Below are positions 25,631 through 34,665 of a stretch of DNA of 64,000 bases, piece after piece; the stretch's first letter is position 1; each line of letters begins with the position of its first letter. A program made the translations under genes and the position numbers. The notes beneath the pieces were generated by a model. The model saw nothing but the letters and a program-made list of their open reading frames with translations, was not told the origin of the DNA and did no database searches. Source of the DNA: Humidesulfovibrio sp. (GTDB lineage: Bacteria; Desulfobacterota; Desulfovibrionia; Desulfovibrionales; Desulfovibrionaceae). The stretch spans positions 1 through 64,000 of the forward strand of contig NZ_JAVHLD010000003.1 of NCBI RefSeq assembly GCF_031082295.1, given 5' to 3'.

Positions 25631-27655
25631 GTGCGAATTTATTTTGCAGACCTGACATACGATACAGTGAAGGCTAACTTCACCGTGCCCCTGAACGTGG
25701 GCTACCTGGCGGCGAAGCTGGACCAGGAACTCGGCGATGCCGTCGACATTCGTCTCTTCAAGTACCCTACGGAGTTGGAGGCCGCACTTAAGCAAAGCCC
25801 CCCAGACCTCCTCGGCCTGTCCAATTACTCCTGGAACCACCGTTTGAACTTCGTGTTTCTGGAGCTGTTCAAGCGGCTTAACCCTGCTGGCGTCAGCATC
25901 ATGGGCGGGCCGCATATCCGCCGCGACCCAGCCGGAATGGAAGCGTTTTTGCGCGCACACCGGCAGCTTGACTACTATATCCCTGGAGAGGGCGAGTTGC
26001 CCACTCTCCGACTGGTTCAGGCGTTGCTGCGCGGCGAACCGTCTCCGGCCCCCCTCGGTTGCGCGACAATCTGTGGCGGGGCCTACCGCCACGACCCTGA
26101 GTCCTTCTCCGCTGGGCCGAGAAGTCTCGATCTCCCCAGCCCCTACCTGACCGGCTGGTTGGACGACTTCCTGAAAGATCCGAACATGATTCCGCTGTTC
26201 GAGAGTAACCGAGGATGCCCGTTCCGCTGCTCCTTCTGCACCTGGGGAAACAGGGCAAATGCCCGGGTCAAGGTGCGCGACATGGACACGGTATGCGCAG
26301 AGATCGAGTACATCGCAAGCCACTCCGTGGGCCAAGTGAGCTGGAGCGTTTGCGATGCAAACTTCGGGATACTGCCGCGAGACATTGAGATCGCCAAGGT
26401 ACTGCGCAAGACGATCAACAAGTTCGGCTATCCCTGCTACTTGGACCTCTGCCACTCCAAGAACACGACAAAACGGAACATCGAAATTGCCGAGATCCTT
26501 GGCCCGGCCAACACCCCAATGATCGGCATCCAGTCAGCAGATTCCGACGTGCTGGGCAAAATGGGACGCAAGAATATACAGTTCGGAGGAATCCGGGAAC
26601 AAATCCAGCATTACCACCAATGCGGCCTCAAGGTATCAACCGATCTGCTCATCGGAATGCCGGCAGAAACCAAAGCAAGCCATTTCTCCACCCTGGAGAC
26701 CAGCTTTGACATGGGCTTCGACTATATCTGCGCCATCAACATCCGCCTCTTGCCAGGATCACGGCTGGAGACTGAGGAATCACGCATAGAAAACCGCATC
26801 CAGACAAAATACCGTCCCATCTTCGGCGCATACGGCGTTTATGATGGCCGTCTCTGCCTTGAATACGAGGAGGGGGTCCGGGCCACCTACGCCATGACTG
26901 AGGCGGAACTCAATTCCTTCAAGGTGCACCACCTGCTCATCTACTTGGTGTGGAGTTCTGGAATGTTCCGCGCCCAGCTGCGGCTTGGCATCAAGTATGG
27001 GATCAACCCCATGACGATCATCGGGCTACTCGCCCAGACCGACCATCCGGAACTGCGCCAGATCTTCGACCAGTTGCTGCGGGAGTCCATGGAAGAATGG
27101 TTCCCCGACGAGAAATCATTCCTTGACCACTACAGTGTGAAAGATAACTTCGACACGCTCAAGAGATTCATGCGGTTAAATTCAAAGTACATCGCCTGCT
27201 TGATTAGCAGTTCCTCTGCACTTGCGGCGCTACGCACGGAGTTCCTCGGCATACTCGTTAGGGAGTTGCAGGCCGTGGGCTACGGCGCTGACCAATGCGC
27301 TTCGGAATTTGTGTCCGAGGTCTTTAAGTTTACAGAAGCCCTCTGGTGTAACGATCTGCTTTCACCAACACATGAGGAGCAACGGACCGTTTCAGGCACC
27401 GCCGCTGCGTTGGTCCTTGACAAATCGGATCTGGCGGATCAGCATCGCGTAACCGTCCGCATCTTCCGATCGGAAGAGACCGTGCAGTTCTGCCACTTCC
27501 ACCTTGCCCCGCAGGGCGTGCCCGACCTTAGCATTTACAACCTTGCCCGCTTTCAGGAGATGGGAGGAATCGGCCGGATGCTATACGACACAGAGATTCT
27601 GCCGCCGACGCCGCTGGTGGTCGAGTCAAACAACGGGACACAAACGGAGCGATAA
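25631..27655 (+). CDS. B12-binding-domain radical SAM protein
   Basis: A 674-residue protein. Residues 1-140 resemble a cobalamin-binding domain (PLNVGYLAAKL, PDLLGLSNYSWN, IMGGPHIRRDP). The radical SAM core has Cys196-x3-Cys200-x2-Cys203 (GCPFRCSFCTWG) and DLLIGMPAET. The C-terminal 250 residues are long and unrecognised, with helical DUF-like character. Class B enzymes of this layout methylate unreactive carbon or phosphorus, or rearrange carbon skeletons. The start is GTG 25631 after GGGAGG; the 119-base spacer upstream shows no recognised signal. Its stop overlaps the next start (TAATG). Confidence 0.85.
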   Translation: MRIYFADLTYDTVKANFTVPLNVGYLAAKLDQELGDAVDIRLFKYPTELEAALKQSPPDLLGLSNYSWNHRLNFVFLELFKRLNPAGVSIMGGPHIRRDPAGMEAFLRAHRQLDYYIPGEGELPTLRLVQALLRGEPSPAPLGCATICGGAYRHDPESFSAGPRSLDLPSPYLTGWLDDFLKDPNMIPLFESNRGCPFRCSFCTWGNRANARVKVRDMDTVCAEIEYIASHSVGQVSWSVCDANFGILPRDIEIAKVLRKTINKFGYPCYLDLCHSKNTTKRNIEIAEILGPANTPMIGIQSADSDVLGKMGRKNIQFGGIREQIQHYHQCGLKVSTDLLIGMPAETKASHFSTLETSFDMGFDYICAINIRLLPGSRLETEESRIENRIQTKYRPIFGAYGVYDGRLCLEYEEGVRATYAMTEAELNSFKVHHLLIYLVWSSGMFRAQLRLGIKYGINPMTIIGLLAQTDHPELRQIFDQLLRESMEEWFPDEKSFLDHYSVKDNFDTLKRFMRLNSKYIACLISSSSALAALRTEFLGILVRELQAVGYGADQCASEFVSEVFKFTEALWCNDLLSPTHEEQRTVSGTAAALVLDKSDLADQHRVTVRIFRSEETVQFCHFHLAPQGVPDLSIYNLARFQEMGGIGRMLYDTEILPPTPLVVESNNGTQTER

Positions 27656-28776
27656 TGGAATTCACCAACAGGAAGTGGCAGAACCACCTCAAGGCGAAGG
27701 GCCTCGTAGCTTTTCTGCTTGACCGAGTCAGCGCCCACGCGAGGTCGTCCCAGTGGCAGCACAAAAACGGAAGCTTCCACTTCCCGATAGCTGATCGGGA
27801 AGTGGACGACGCCCTGAGTCGGGCATACTTTGAACTTAACGAAAATTTCCCCACGGAAGTGTATGTCGAGGTCACCAGCCGGTGCAACCTTGACTGCCTG
27901 ATGTGTGCCCGTTCGCGGCTCTCCCGGGCAACAGGCGATATGGATATGGCCCTGTTCAAGAAAATCATGGATGAAATCGCACTTGAATACAGAGAGGCTT
28001 ACGTACACTTCTACGGGATCGGCGATCCCCTTATGGACGAGACCATCTTTGAGAAGCTTGCTTACGCAAAGCAAGTTGGTCTCAACAACACAATCATCTT
28101 CACCAATGGCCAGAATCTGTTAAAAAACGACAACTACAAAAAGCTAGTCCTATCAAACGTGCCGATCCTCGGTGTGGACGTGGACGGATTCACGCGCGAG
28201 TCGTATGAGAAAATCCGCAGAGGCGGTAGCTTTGAGCTTTTGCTCAAAAGCATACTCACTTTGAAGCAACATCTTGACGAGAGCCCTACCTATAAGCGGC
28301 TTGAGCTTGCCTACCAAGTCTATCCCGGCATTAACGACGCAGCAGGAGAAATGCAGGACTTTGCCTCGTGGTGCGAGAAATATACTTTGGAGTACAAGTT
28401 TGTTACGCTGCACACCTGGGGAGACCTGCGAGCCGATGTGCCGATGTCTTCCGTTGCGGGGATGGCCGAGCCAAACGACCGGAGTGTGCAAAGAACTGGC
28501 CCGTGCTGCTCCCTTTGGAGCCCGATGATACTGAACGACGGACGTGTATCGCCCTGCTTTCTGGACGCCAACGGTAACGGCGCGCTGGGGGATATGAACA
28601 AATCAAGTCTGAAGAGCATCTGGCAGGGGGCGCATAGGGCGCTGCGCGCCAAACAGGTTCAAGGAGTATTCAGTGGAACGTGCCAGGACTGCGCCTCAGG
28701 ATCCTGCGTGGATTTGCCGCCGTTTCGCTCAAGCAACTATCCGCCTGTGCTGCGCGACAACCCCGAACAACCTTAA
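27655..28776 (+). CDS. Radical SAM/SPASM protein
   Basis: A 373-residue radical SAM enzyme. The cluster motif Cys77-x3-Cys81-x2-Cys84 (RCNLDCLMC) follows an EVYVEVTS strand, and HFYGIGDPLMDE is the GGE-like segment. A SPASM end is visible: CCSLWSPMILNDGRVSPCFLD and CQDCASGSC would bind auxiliary clusters. The first 65 residues are an extra helical N terminus. SPASM enzymes act on peptides, aminoglycosides and sugars; the glycan context favours a carbohydrate. One-base overlap with the upstream B12-type gene suggests the two work together. Confidence 0.87.
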   Translation: MEFTNRKWQNHLKAKGLVAFLLDRVSAHARSSQWQHKNGSFHFPIADREVDDALSRAYFELNENFPTEVYVEVTSRCNLDCLMCARSRLSRATGDMDMALFKKIMDEIALEYREAYVHFYGIGDPLMDETIFEKLAYAKQVGLNNTIIFTNGQNLLKNDNYKKLVLSNVPILGVDVDGFTRESYEKIRRGGSFELLLKSILTLKQHLDESPTYKRLELAYQVYPGINDAAGEMQDFASWCEKYTLEYKFVTLHTWGDLRADVPMSSVAGMAEPNDRSVQRTGPCCSLWSPMILNDGRVSPCFLDANGNGALGDMNKSSLKSIWQGAHRALRAKQVQGVFSGTCQDCASGSCVDLPPFRSSNYPPVLRDNPEQP

Positions 28777-28793
28777 GCCTCATTGGTGCTAAT

Positions 28794-29498
28794 ATGATAC
28801 ATGAGCAAGTACACAAGCTAGAGCAGTGGAGCGGCAACAACCTTGGCTTTGACCCCGTCCGACACCTGAATGAATCGACGCGATTGCTGCAAGACATTGG
28901 GACCGCAGTTGCAGATGTTCCGTTTTTCATCAAAAAGAAGTTCGCGTCCGTAGAAGAACTCGGGACATACAGGCTTGTGCTCTATTGCATGGTTCGCCTC
29001 TTCAAGCCAGCAGTCTTTATCGAAACCGGCGTTCTTCACGGACTGACGTCCATGTTCATTCTTCAGGCCTTGTCCGAAAACCAACACGGGAAGCTCATCT
29101 CGATCGACCTTCCATCCTACTTTGAAACTGGCCCGTCGAACCAGGACGGATTCACGGATACACTCCCGCCAGGTCTGGAACCCGGTTGGATAATACCCGA
29201 AAGAATGCGTACCATCTGGGACCTACGCCTTGGGTCCTCCCGAGAGCAACTGCCCGGTGTTGTACAAGAATGTGCTGGGAAATCAACAATATTCCTTCAC
29301 GACAGCGATCACACTTCAGAGAACATGCTCTGGGAGTTCGAGTGCACCTGGACTGGCTTGGATGCCCTCCAAATGATCGTGTCGGACAACGTCAACGTCA
29401 ACACCGCGTTTTTTGATTTTGCATACAAAGTAGACCGTATTGCACTGGCGTTTCCGGACACTGATGGAACATTGCGCTTTGGAATCATTCCAAGATAA
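28794..29498 (+). CDS. Class I SAM methyltransferase, Methyltransf_24-like
   Basis: A 234-residue protein resembling the Methyltransf_24/cephalosporin-hydroxylase-like group. Motif I is in FIETGVLHGLTSMFIL, with LISIDLPSYFE (acidic end of the second strand) and IFLHDSDHTSENMLWEFE (the HDSDH metal-like motif common in this group). It likely methylates a hydroxyl of a sugar. The ATG at 28794 lies 17 bases after the radical SAM stop, with no strong ribosome-binding site. Codon use begins to turn more A+T-rich after this gene. Confidence 0.8.
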   Translation: MIHEQVHKLEQWSGNNLGFDPVRHLNESTRLLQDIGTAVADVPFFIKKKFASVEELGTYRLVLYCMVRLFKPAVFIETGVLHGLTSMFILQALSENQHGKLISIDLPSYFETGPSNQDGFTDTLPPGLEPGWIIPERMRTIWDLRLGSSREQLPGVVQECAGKSTIFLHDSDHTSENMLWEFECTWTGLDALQMIVSDNVNVNTAFFDFAYKVDRIALAFPDTDGTLRFGIIPR

Positions 29499-29641
29499 CA
29501 ATAAAAAGAGACGACAATGTATTCTGGAATCATCTTGAACACAAGACTGGAATAGCTGATTCTCTCTCACAACACTGTTGAGACAGCCATATCATCATCG
29601 GAAAGCTCACTTTGTGTTGACGCAAACACTGGAGAACAGTT

Positions 29642-30658
29642 TTGCAAGAGCAAAACCATCACAATATAAGCGACCATGATACGGCTGTTGCTTTTTATCA
29701 AGATCGGTACGCTCAGGGCTATATGGATGCCTGGCCTACCGAGAAGAAGGACAGAGTATTTGAAATTGTACGAGAGCTTGATCTGCCAGCGACAGGCGAG
29801 GCTCTGGACTTCGGGTGTGGCAATGGGATATTTACTGACATTATTCGTCAGGCATTGCCCACTGGATGGAAAGTATACGGCACAGACATAAGTAATGTCG
29901 CAATCAGCAACGCAAAGCTTCGCTACCCAGAATGCACATTTTTCGCGTCAGACGACATAAAGTCAACGAACAAGAAATTCGACTACCTCTTCACGCACCA
30001 CACACTGGAACATGTATACAACATTGACGCAGCCATAAATGATATCTGCAATTTGATGAACGTGTCGTCTTCCATGTTGCACATTCTTCCATGTGGCAAC
30101 AAAGGAAGTCTTGAGCATGCTATTTGTTCCCTTCGAGTCTTAGGCATCGACAATGGTTCTGGTGGTCGTTTCTTTTTTGAAGACAAGGGCCACTTACGCA
30201 GGCTGACAACAGATGCTCTTCGCAACAAACTCTCAATTCATGGGTTTCATTTAAGCAAACAATACTACAGCAACCAACATTACGGCTCAATCAGTTGGAT
30301 TGTCCATAGCTTAAAGACAATCCTAGACATTACAGACTACCACATGGCGGTCAGCAAGCTTGCGCTTCTCAAACTTATATTCTTGCGCGTTAGGCTTATA
30401 TCATACTGGTTCTCAAACACCGTTGTTGCTTCAGTTGAATCCACAACATACAATCGATGTATCAATCTAAGATGTTCAGCTTCATTCCTTGTCAAATCAT
30501 TGCTCTATGTTTTCGCAAAACCGATTTCAAAATACCTGCTAAATCGAATTCAAAAAGAATGGAATACAAGGAAAACAGACAATCGCGGCAGCGAAATGTA
30601 CCTTTATTTCAAAAGACCGAACAGCTATTCTTCGAACAATGAACATCGCAACGATTGA
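29642..30658 (+). CDS. Class I SAM methyltransferase in A+T-rich insert
   Basis: A 338-residue protein. The methyltransferase part covers residues 15-210: ALDFGCGNGIFTDII (motif I), YGTDISNVAISNAK and FDYLFTHHTLEHVYN. The remaining 120 residues hold hydrophobic and basic stretches (LLKLIFLRVRLISYWFS, SFLVKSLLYVFAK) that may attach it to the membrane. The start is TTG 29642, seven bases after GGAG. Base composition is visibly more A+T-rich than the neighbours, suggesting recent acquisition. The spacers on both sides (29499-29641 and 30659-30783) show no recognised gene. Confidence 0.82.
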   Translation: MQEQNHHNISDHDTAVAFYQDRYAQGYMDAWPTEKKDRVFEIVRELDLPATGEALDFGCGNGIFTDIIRQALPTGWKVYGTDISNVAISNAKLRYPECTFFASDDIKSTNKKFDYLFTHHTLEHVYNIDAAINDICNLMNVSSSMLHILPCGNKGSLEHAICSLRVLGIDNGSGGRFFFEDKGHLRRLTTDALRNKLSIHGFHLSKQYYSNQHYGSISWIVHSLKTILDITDYHMAVSKLALLKLIFLRVRLISYWFSNTVVASVESTTYNRCINLRCSASFLVKSLLYVFAKPISKYLLNRIQKEWNTRKTDNRGSEMYLYFKRPNSYSSNNEHRND

Positions 30659-30783
30659 TTTGGACTCATGTGATTCTTAACGTTTTCCTGTCCCATTCTG
30701 TGTGAGGTCGAAGGGAGTTGAGCTTGTTCTCTTAGCACTTTCGTGCTCTCCCTCAAACTAAATATGTCAAGCTGGACAAGTTC

Positions 30784-31728
30784 ATGACCGACACCGTATC
30801 CATCATTATCGCCACCCATAATCGAGCGGACTTACTTCCTCATACGCTTGAGACCGTGCTTGGGCAGACTTACACGGACATCGAAGTAATCGTTTCCGAT
30901 GATGGATCGACAGACAACACACGTGAGATCGTCGCGGCCCTCACAGACCCTCGCCTGCGCTATATCCGCAACGACTGGAGCGGGCTGCCTGCGATCACCC
31001 GTAACAGGGGCATACGCCACGCCACAGGCAGTCACCTCGCCTTCGTGGACTCCGACGACCTTTGGCTTCCGGATAAGCTCGAGCGCCAAATCGCCTTCAT
31101 GCGTTCCCAACAACGACCATGGTGCTTCACTCACTGCGACTATTTCTACACTGCAGGGGAGGTCGTTGTACGCCCGATACCAGAGGCTCTTGCCACTGGC
31201 GGCTACAGTCCAGATACTCTTCTGTGCGGCAACTTCATCTCATCACCCACAGTGCTTATGAGACGAGAACTGGTGGAGCAGGCTGGGCTTTTCAATGAAA
31301 GCCCAAAAGTGCGCTTTGCCGAGGACTGGGAATACTGGCTTCGCCTATCGGCAATCATGCCCGGTGGCTTTATTCCAGAACCACTGGCACGTTACCGTTT
31401 GCACCAAGACGCAGCCACCCACGAACCGGACCCTTATGCCAGCGCCCTGCGCTGTCTAGCGACCATCCAGATGGCTGTGCAGGCCAACCCGGCAGTCTAC
31501 GCGCAGAACTACCAGCGAGCGGTGAACACAGTGCTGCCGTGCATGGTCAAGCGCCTGCTCGTACTTAACCGTCTAAGCCAAGCCCGCGACATCTGCCGCC
31601 TAGCAGCAATCAACCCGCTGGAAGCGCCGATGCTTTTCACCCTGGGCGTCATGTCCGGCCTGCCGAGTACGGCTGTTCGCACTGTACTAAGTCTGAACCG
31701 CAAGGCCAAAGCCCTCTTGGGCTGCTAA
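30784..31728 (+). CDS. Family 2 glycosyltransferase
   Basis: A 314-residue GT-A glycosyltransferase. SIIIATHNRADLLPHTLETVLGQTYTDIEVIVSDDGSTDNT is the classic nucleotide-binding start (quoted here as separate blocks: SIIIATHNR, VLGQTY, VSDDGSTDN). AFVDSDDLW holds the metal-binding DxD-like acidic pair. The C-terminal 100 residues are helical and carry RYRLHQDAATHEPDP. It would add one sugar of the repeat unit in the cytoplasm. High-GC codon use resumes here. The start ATG follows a weak purine stretch. Confidence 0.88.
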   Translation: MTDTVSIIIATHNRADLLPHTLETVLGQTYTDIEVIVSDDGSTDNTREIVAALTDPRLRYIRNDWSGLPAITRNRGIRHATGSHLAFVDSDDLWLPDKLERQIAFMRSQQRPWCFTHCDYFYTAGEVVVRPIPEALATGGYSPDTLLCGNFISSPTVLMRRELVEQAGLFNESPKVRFAEDWEYWLRLSAIMPGGFIPEPLARYRLHQDAATHEPDPYASALRCLATIQMAVQANPAVYAQNYQRAVNTVLPCMVKRLLVLNRLSQARDICRLAAINPLEAPMLFTLGVMSGLPSTAVRTVLSLNRKAKALLGC

Positions 31729-31736
31729 ATCGAGTC

Positions 31737-32420
31737 ATGATTGTCCCCACCACTGTAGCCGACCACGCAGGTCATCAGGCGCTCGTCTTCGACTTTGATG
31801 GTGTGTTGGTGGATTCCACCCACATCAAGGCCGAGGCCTTTGCTGAGGTGTACCGGCCCCTGGGGCTCGACACTGCCAGCCTGGCTCAGCAGCACTTTCT
31901 GGCCCACCTCGGGGTATCGCGCCGCAACAAGTTCAAGTACTGCCAGACTTCGCTCACGGGGGGCCCCAGCGATCCGACCGAGATAGATCGACTCTGTCTC
32001 CAATTTTCCAAGCTGGTTGTGGCTCGGGTCCTGGCCGCACGAGAGATCCCTGGAGCCACCGACCTTCTTCTTCGTTGGCATAAGCGTTTGCCGCTCTACG
32101 TAAACTCGGCCACACCGGACGAAGAGCTGGCCGAGATCCTCCACGGGCGGAATCTGTCGCAATATTTCCATGCCGCTTATGGATCAAGCCGTAGCAAGAC
32201 GGAAAACCTAGCCCATATTCTGTCCGAAAAGATGTATGATCCCGAGCGGGTGATCTTCTTCGGCGACGCCATCTCCGATTGGATAGCGGCCAAGTGCTGC
32301 GGGGTAAGCTTTGTTGGCATCACGGCCGCCCCGTCCTCTCCCTTACTTGAGGCCGGTGGACAATTCCCCGTTTGCCGCGACCTGCGCGAAGCTGCCGCCC
32401 TGCTAGAGGAACGAGCATGA
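31737..32420 (+). CDS. HAD-superfamily phosphatase
   Basis: A 227-residue HAD hydrolase of the beta-phosphoglucomutase/phosphatase group. Motif I is Asp19-Phe-Asp21 (FDFDGVLVDSTH), motif II is in YVNSATPDEE, and motifs III/IV are KTENLAHIL and FFGDAISDW. The usual role is removal of phosphate from a sugar phosphate. It is followed by genes for two aldolases and a CMP-sugar synthetase, so it may dephosphorylate an acid-sugar intermediate, as KDO8P or KDN9P phosphatases do. It overlaps the next gene by four bases. Confidence 0.85.
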   Translation: MIVPTTVADHAGHQALVFDFDGVLVDSTHIKAEAFAEVYRPLGLDTASLAQQHFLAHLGVSRRNKFKYCQTSLTGGPSDPTEIDRLCLQFSKLVVARVLAAREIPGATDLLLRWHKRLPLYVNSATPDEELAEILHGRNLSQYFHAAYGSSRSKTENLAHILSEKMYDPERVIFFGDAISDWIAAKCCGVSFVGITAAPSSPLLEAGGQFPVCRDLREAAALLEERA

Positions 32421-34288
32421 TCATCCTAACAACCGATACTGCCCCGCAGATCATCCGGCAGAAAATGCGCGAGCACAAGTTCACGGCCTGGGCATATATT
32501 GGCTCCAACCACGCAACCCTGCTTGGACTTGAAAATATTTTGTCAGACCTAGCCGAAGGCTTGCCGGTCCACGAGCGGGCACAGACGTATGAATGGCTCC
32601 TCAGATCGGAGTATGTACAATGGCTGGACGCACTCTACGAACCAGGGCTGGACAGTCTCCCCACGCGCATCTCTATGGTGGCGGACAAAAACACCTCCAA
32701 CTCCAACCTGTTCCACTCGCTTCTGCTCATGTATACGTTCATCCAAATGATGAAGGAGAGCAGCCATTCCGTCCTGGTCTGTTGCGATGACGTGTTTCAG
32801 GGCCGCTCCTTGGCAAAGACGTTGCGAGGCCTAGGCTATAGGGACGTGCGTTGCGAGCAGGCCCTGCGCCGTACGATGTTGTCCTGGTGCCGCTCCGCAG
32901 CCATTGCCTTGCGAGATATCTGCACTGAATTCATTCGGCTTCTACGCCTATGCAGGGAATGCCGTAGTCTACCCACTCCGCAGCGCCCAGGCCCTTGCCT
33001 GCTAGTGCTGACAGCCCTGGACAGGGACAGCTTCGGAACCGATGGCGTCTTAAGCGACCGCACCTTCCCTGGCCTTTTCGACTGGGCACGAAACAATGGC
33101 CATCAGCCCTTACTGTTCCCACAAATTCTGGCCAACAGGAAAGATTATTCCGCCTCTCTGGCCTGGCTGATCCGACACATACCCGACACCTTTATCCCCT
33201 GGCGGCATTTGAGAATCCCGGACCTGTGCAAGGCCCTGGCAGTGTTCCTGGCCCAGGGGGTCATGCCGTTGCCGCCCCGAACCTTCCAGGGCATAGAGAC
33301 TCGCCCCATGACACGCTTCCTTCGCCTGAACCAACTGCGCCATGTGTACAAACTCATGATCGCAGCCTACCCGGCAGCCCTCCGTAACCTTGCCCGGACC
33401 ACCAAACTGAAGCGCGCAATCATCCGATACGAGAATTCGCCCCTCTGCAAGGCTGTGACCTTCGGGATTCGCAAGGCTTGGCCTCAAGCTGTGGTGCTCG
33501 GTTATCAGCACTCCGCCATCGCCCCGTTCATGCTGAAGTACACATGCTCCAGGCAGGAGTACTCTCCTCTGTTCCAGCCCGACATAATCCTGTCTAACGG
33601 CCCTTGGTTCACAGAACGACTGCGCTCCGATGGATTCCCCCGGGATCGAATCCAGACCGGCCCAACGCTGCGCTCCCCATTTCTCTTTTCGAACTTCCAG
33701 TATGTCGGAAGCGGCCAACCCATCCCTCGAATTCTGGTGCCGATGCCTCTGGACCTGAACGCGGCCCGGGAACTTGCCGAAGTGTTGCGCAACACTTTTG
33801 CGCATCCAGGCTATGAGGTGCTTGTCAAGCTTCATCCATTCGCTGATCGGAACGAAGCTTCCCAGTGCATCGCCATTTGCGAAATGGGCTCGGGAATGCG
33901 TTTCGTGGAAGGAGAAATCTTTGACCAACTGCGCCTATGCGACGCTGTGACCGGGCTCGCCAGTGCCGTACTCATGGAGGCGGCCGCATTAGGCATTCCC
34001 ACCTTCCCCATCCGACGGCGGGTGGGGGTGGATCTAAACACCCTGGCATGGTTCGCAGACGCCGCCCACTATTCCCTGCCATCTGGGAACGACCGAGAAC
34101 TCCGGGAGCGTCTAGACCACTTCTTCACCCTGCCAGTTTCAGGAAGGATTTCCCAGGCCGCAAGACTGGCGGGTTTGGTGCGAAACTGCTACTCTCAGTC
34201 CGCCACCGGGTATGAAATGTTTCTAGAAATCCCGCCAGGACTCCCACGGGCAGGCAATGTTACAGCAACTTCCGAGGGGCAACGATGA
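32417..34288 (+). CDS. Large putative surface-carbohydrate GT-B-like protein
   Basis: A 623-residue soluble protein with no firm family. The C-terminal half looks GT-B-like: VVLGYQHSAIAPFM, PDIILSNGPWFTERL, ILVPMPLDLNAA, VLVKLHPFADRNE and VTGLASAVLMEAAALGIPTF. This resembles CDP-glycerol transferases and the LIC13510-type surface carbohydrate proteins. The N-terminal 280 residues are unrecognised. It starts on an ATG overlapping the phosphatase stop and ends overlapping the next small gene, so it is in the same coupled unit. Likely a transferase acting late in glycan assembly. Confidence 0.65.
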   Translation: MIILTTDTAPQIIRQKMREHKFTAWAYIGSNHATLLGLENILSDLAEGLPVHERAQTYEWLLRSEYVQWLDALYEPGLDSLPTRISMVADKNTSNSNLFHSLLLMYTFIQMMKESSHSVLVCCDDVFQGRSLAKTLRGLGYRDVRCEQALRRTMLSWCRSAAIALRDICTEFIRLLRLCRECRSLPTPQRPGPCLLVLTALDRDSFGTDGVLSDRTFPGLFDWARNNGHQPLLFPQILANRKDYSASLAWLIRHIPDTFIPWRHLRIPDLCKALAVFLAQGVMPLPPRTFQGIETRPMTRFLRLNQLRHVYKLMIAAYPAALRNLARTTKLKRAIIRYENSPLCKAVTFGIRKAWPQAVVLGYQHSAIAPFMLKYTCSRQEYSPLFQPDIILSNGPWFTERLRSDGFPRDRIQTGPTLRSPFLFSNFQYVGSGQPIPRILVPMPLDLNAARELAEVLRNTFAHPGYEVLVKLHPFADRNEASQCIAICEMGSGMRFVEGEIFDQLRLCDAVTGLASAVLMEAAALGIPTFPIRRRVGVDLNTLAWFADAAHYSLPSGNDRELRERLDHFFTLPVSGRISQAARLAGLVRNCYSQSATGYEMFLEIPPGLPRAGNVTATSEGQR

Positions 34289-34665
34289 GCATCTTTTATC
34301 CTCCACAAGCCATGGCGGCCCGCTTCTCTTCAGTCATTAACTCGCAGGAAGTTCTCAAAGTCACCGAGCATGCACCCAGCCAATCCCGGAAAGATGCATC
34401 CAAGAAGGTCATAGTGTCCCTGTCTGAGCTAAGCCTACGCCTTGGCGGAGAATCCTGTTATTACTTTCAGCCTCAAAGGGCCGTGCGCCAGTCCTCGCGC
34501 CCCAACCAATTTCGCAACTACCCATGGCTCACGGGATTCGCCCCGGTGGGCTACAATCCCTGCCTCCTCCGTCGCCTGTTCAGCCAGCATTTCTTCCATA
34601 TGCGCCCGGGCCTCGTGGCCAAGATAGTGACGGGCACCGCCGACAGCAGCAAGGGCGCCGCATGA
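34285..34665 (+). CDS. Hypothetical protein, 126 residues, coupled on both sides
   Basis: No family recognised. The gene overlaps the preceding stop and the following start by four bases each (ATGA twice), which is strong evidence that it is translated. The protein is basic, with a central RLGGESCYYFQPQRA segment and a tail of FFHMRPGLVAKIVTG. It has no signal peptide or membrane helix. Its place between a GT-B-like protein and the aldolase fusion suggests a small accessory role. Confidence 0.6.
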   Translation: MSIFYPPQAMAARFSSVINSQEVLKVTEHAPSQSRKDASKKVIVSLSELSLRLGGESCYYFQPQRAVRQSSRPNQFRNYPWLTGFAPVGYNPCLLRRLFSQHFFHMRPGLVAKIVTGTADSSKGAA

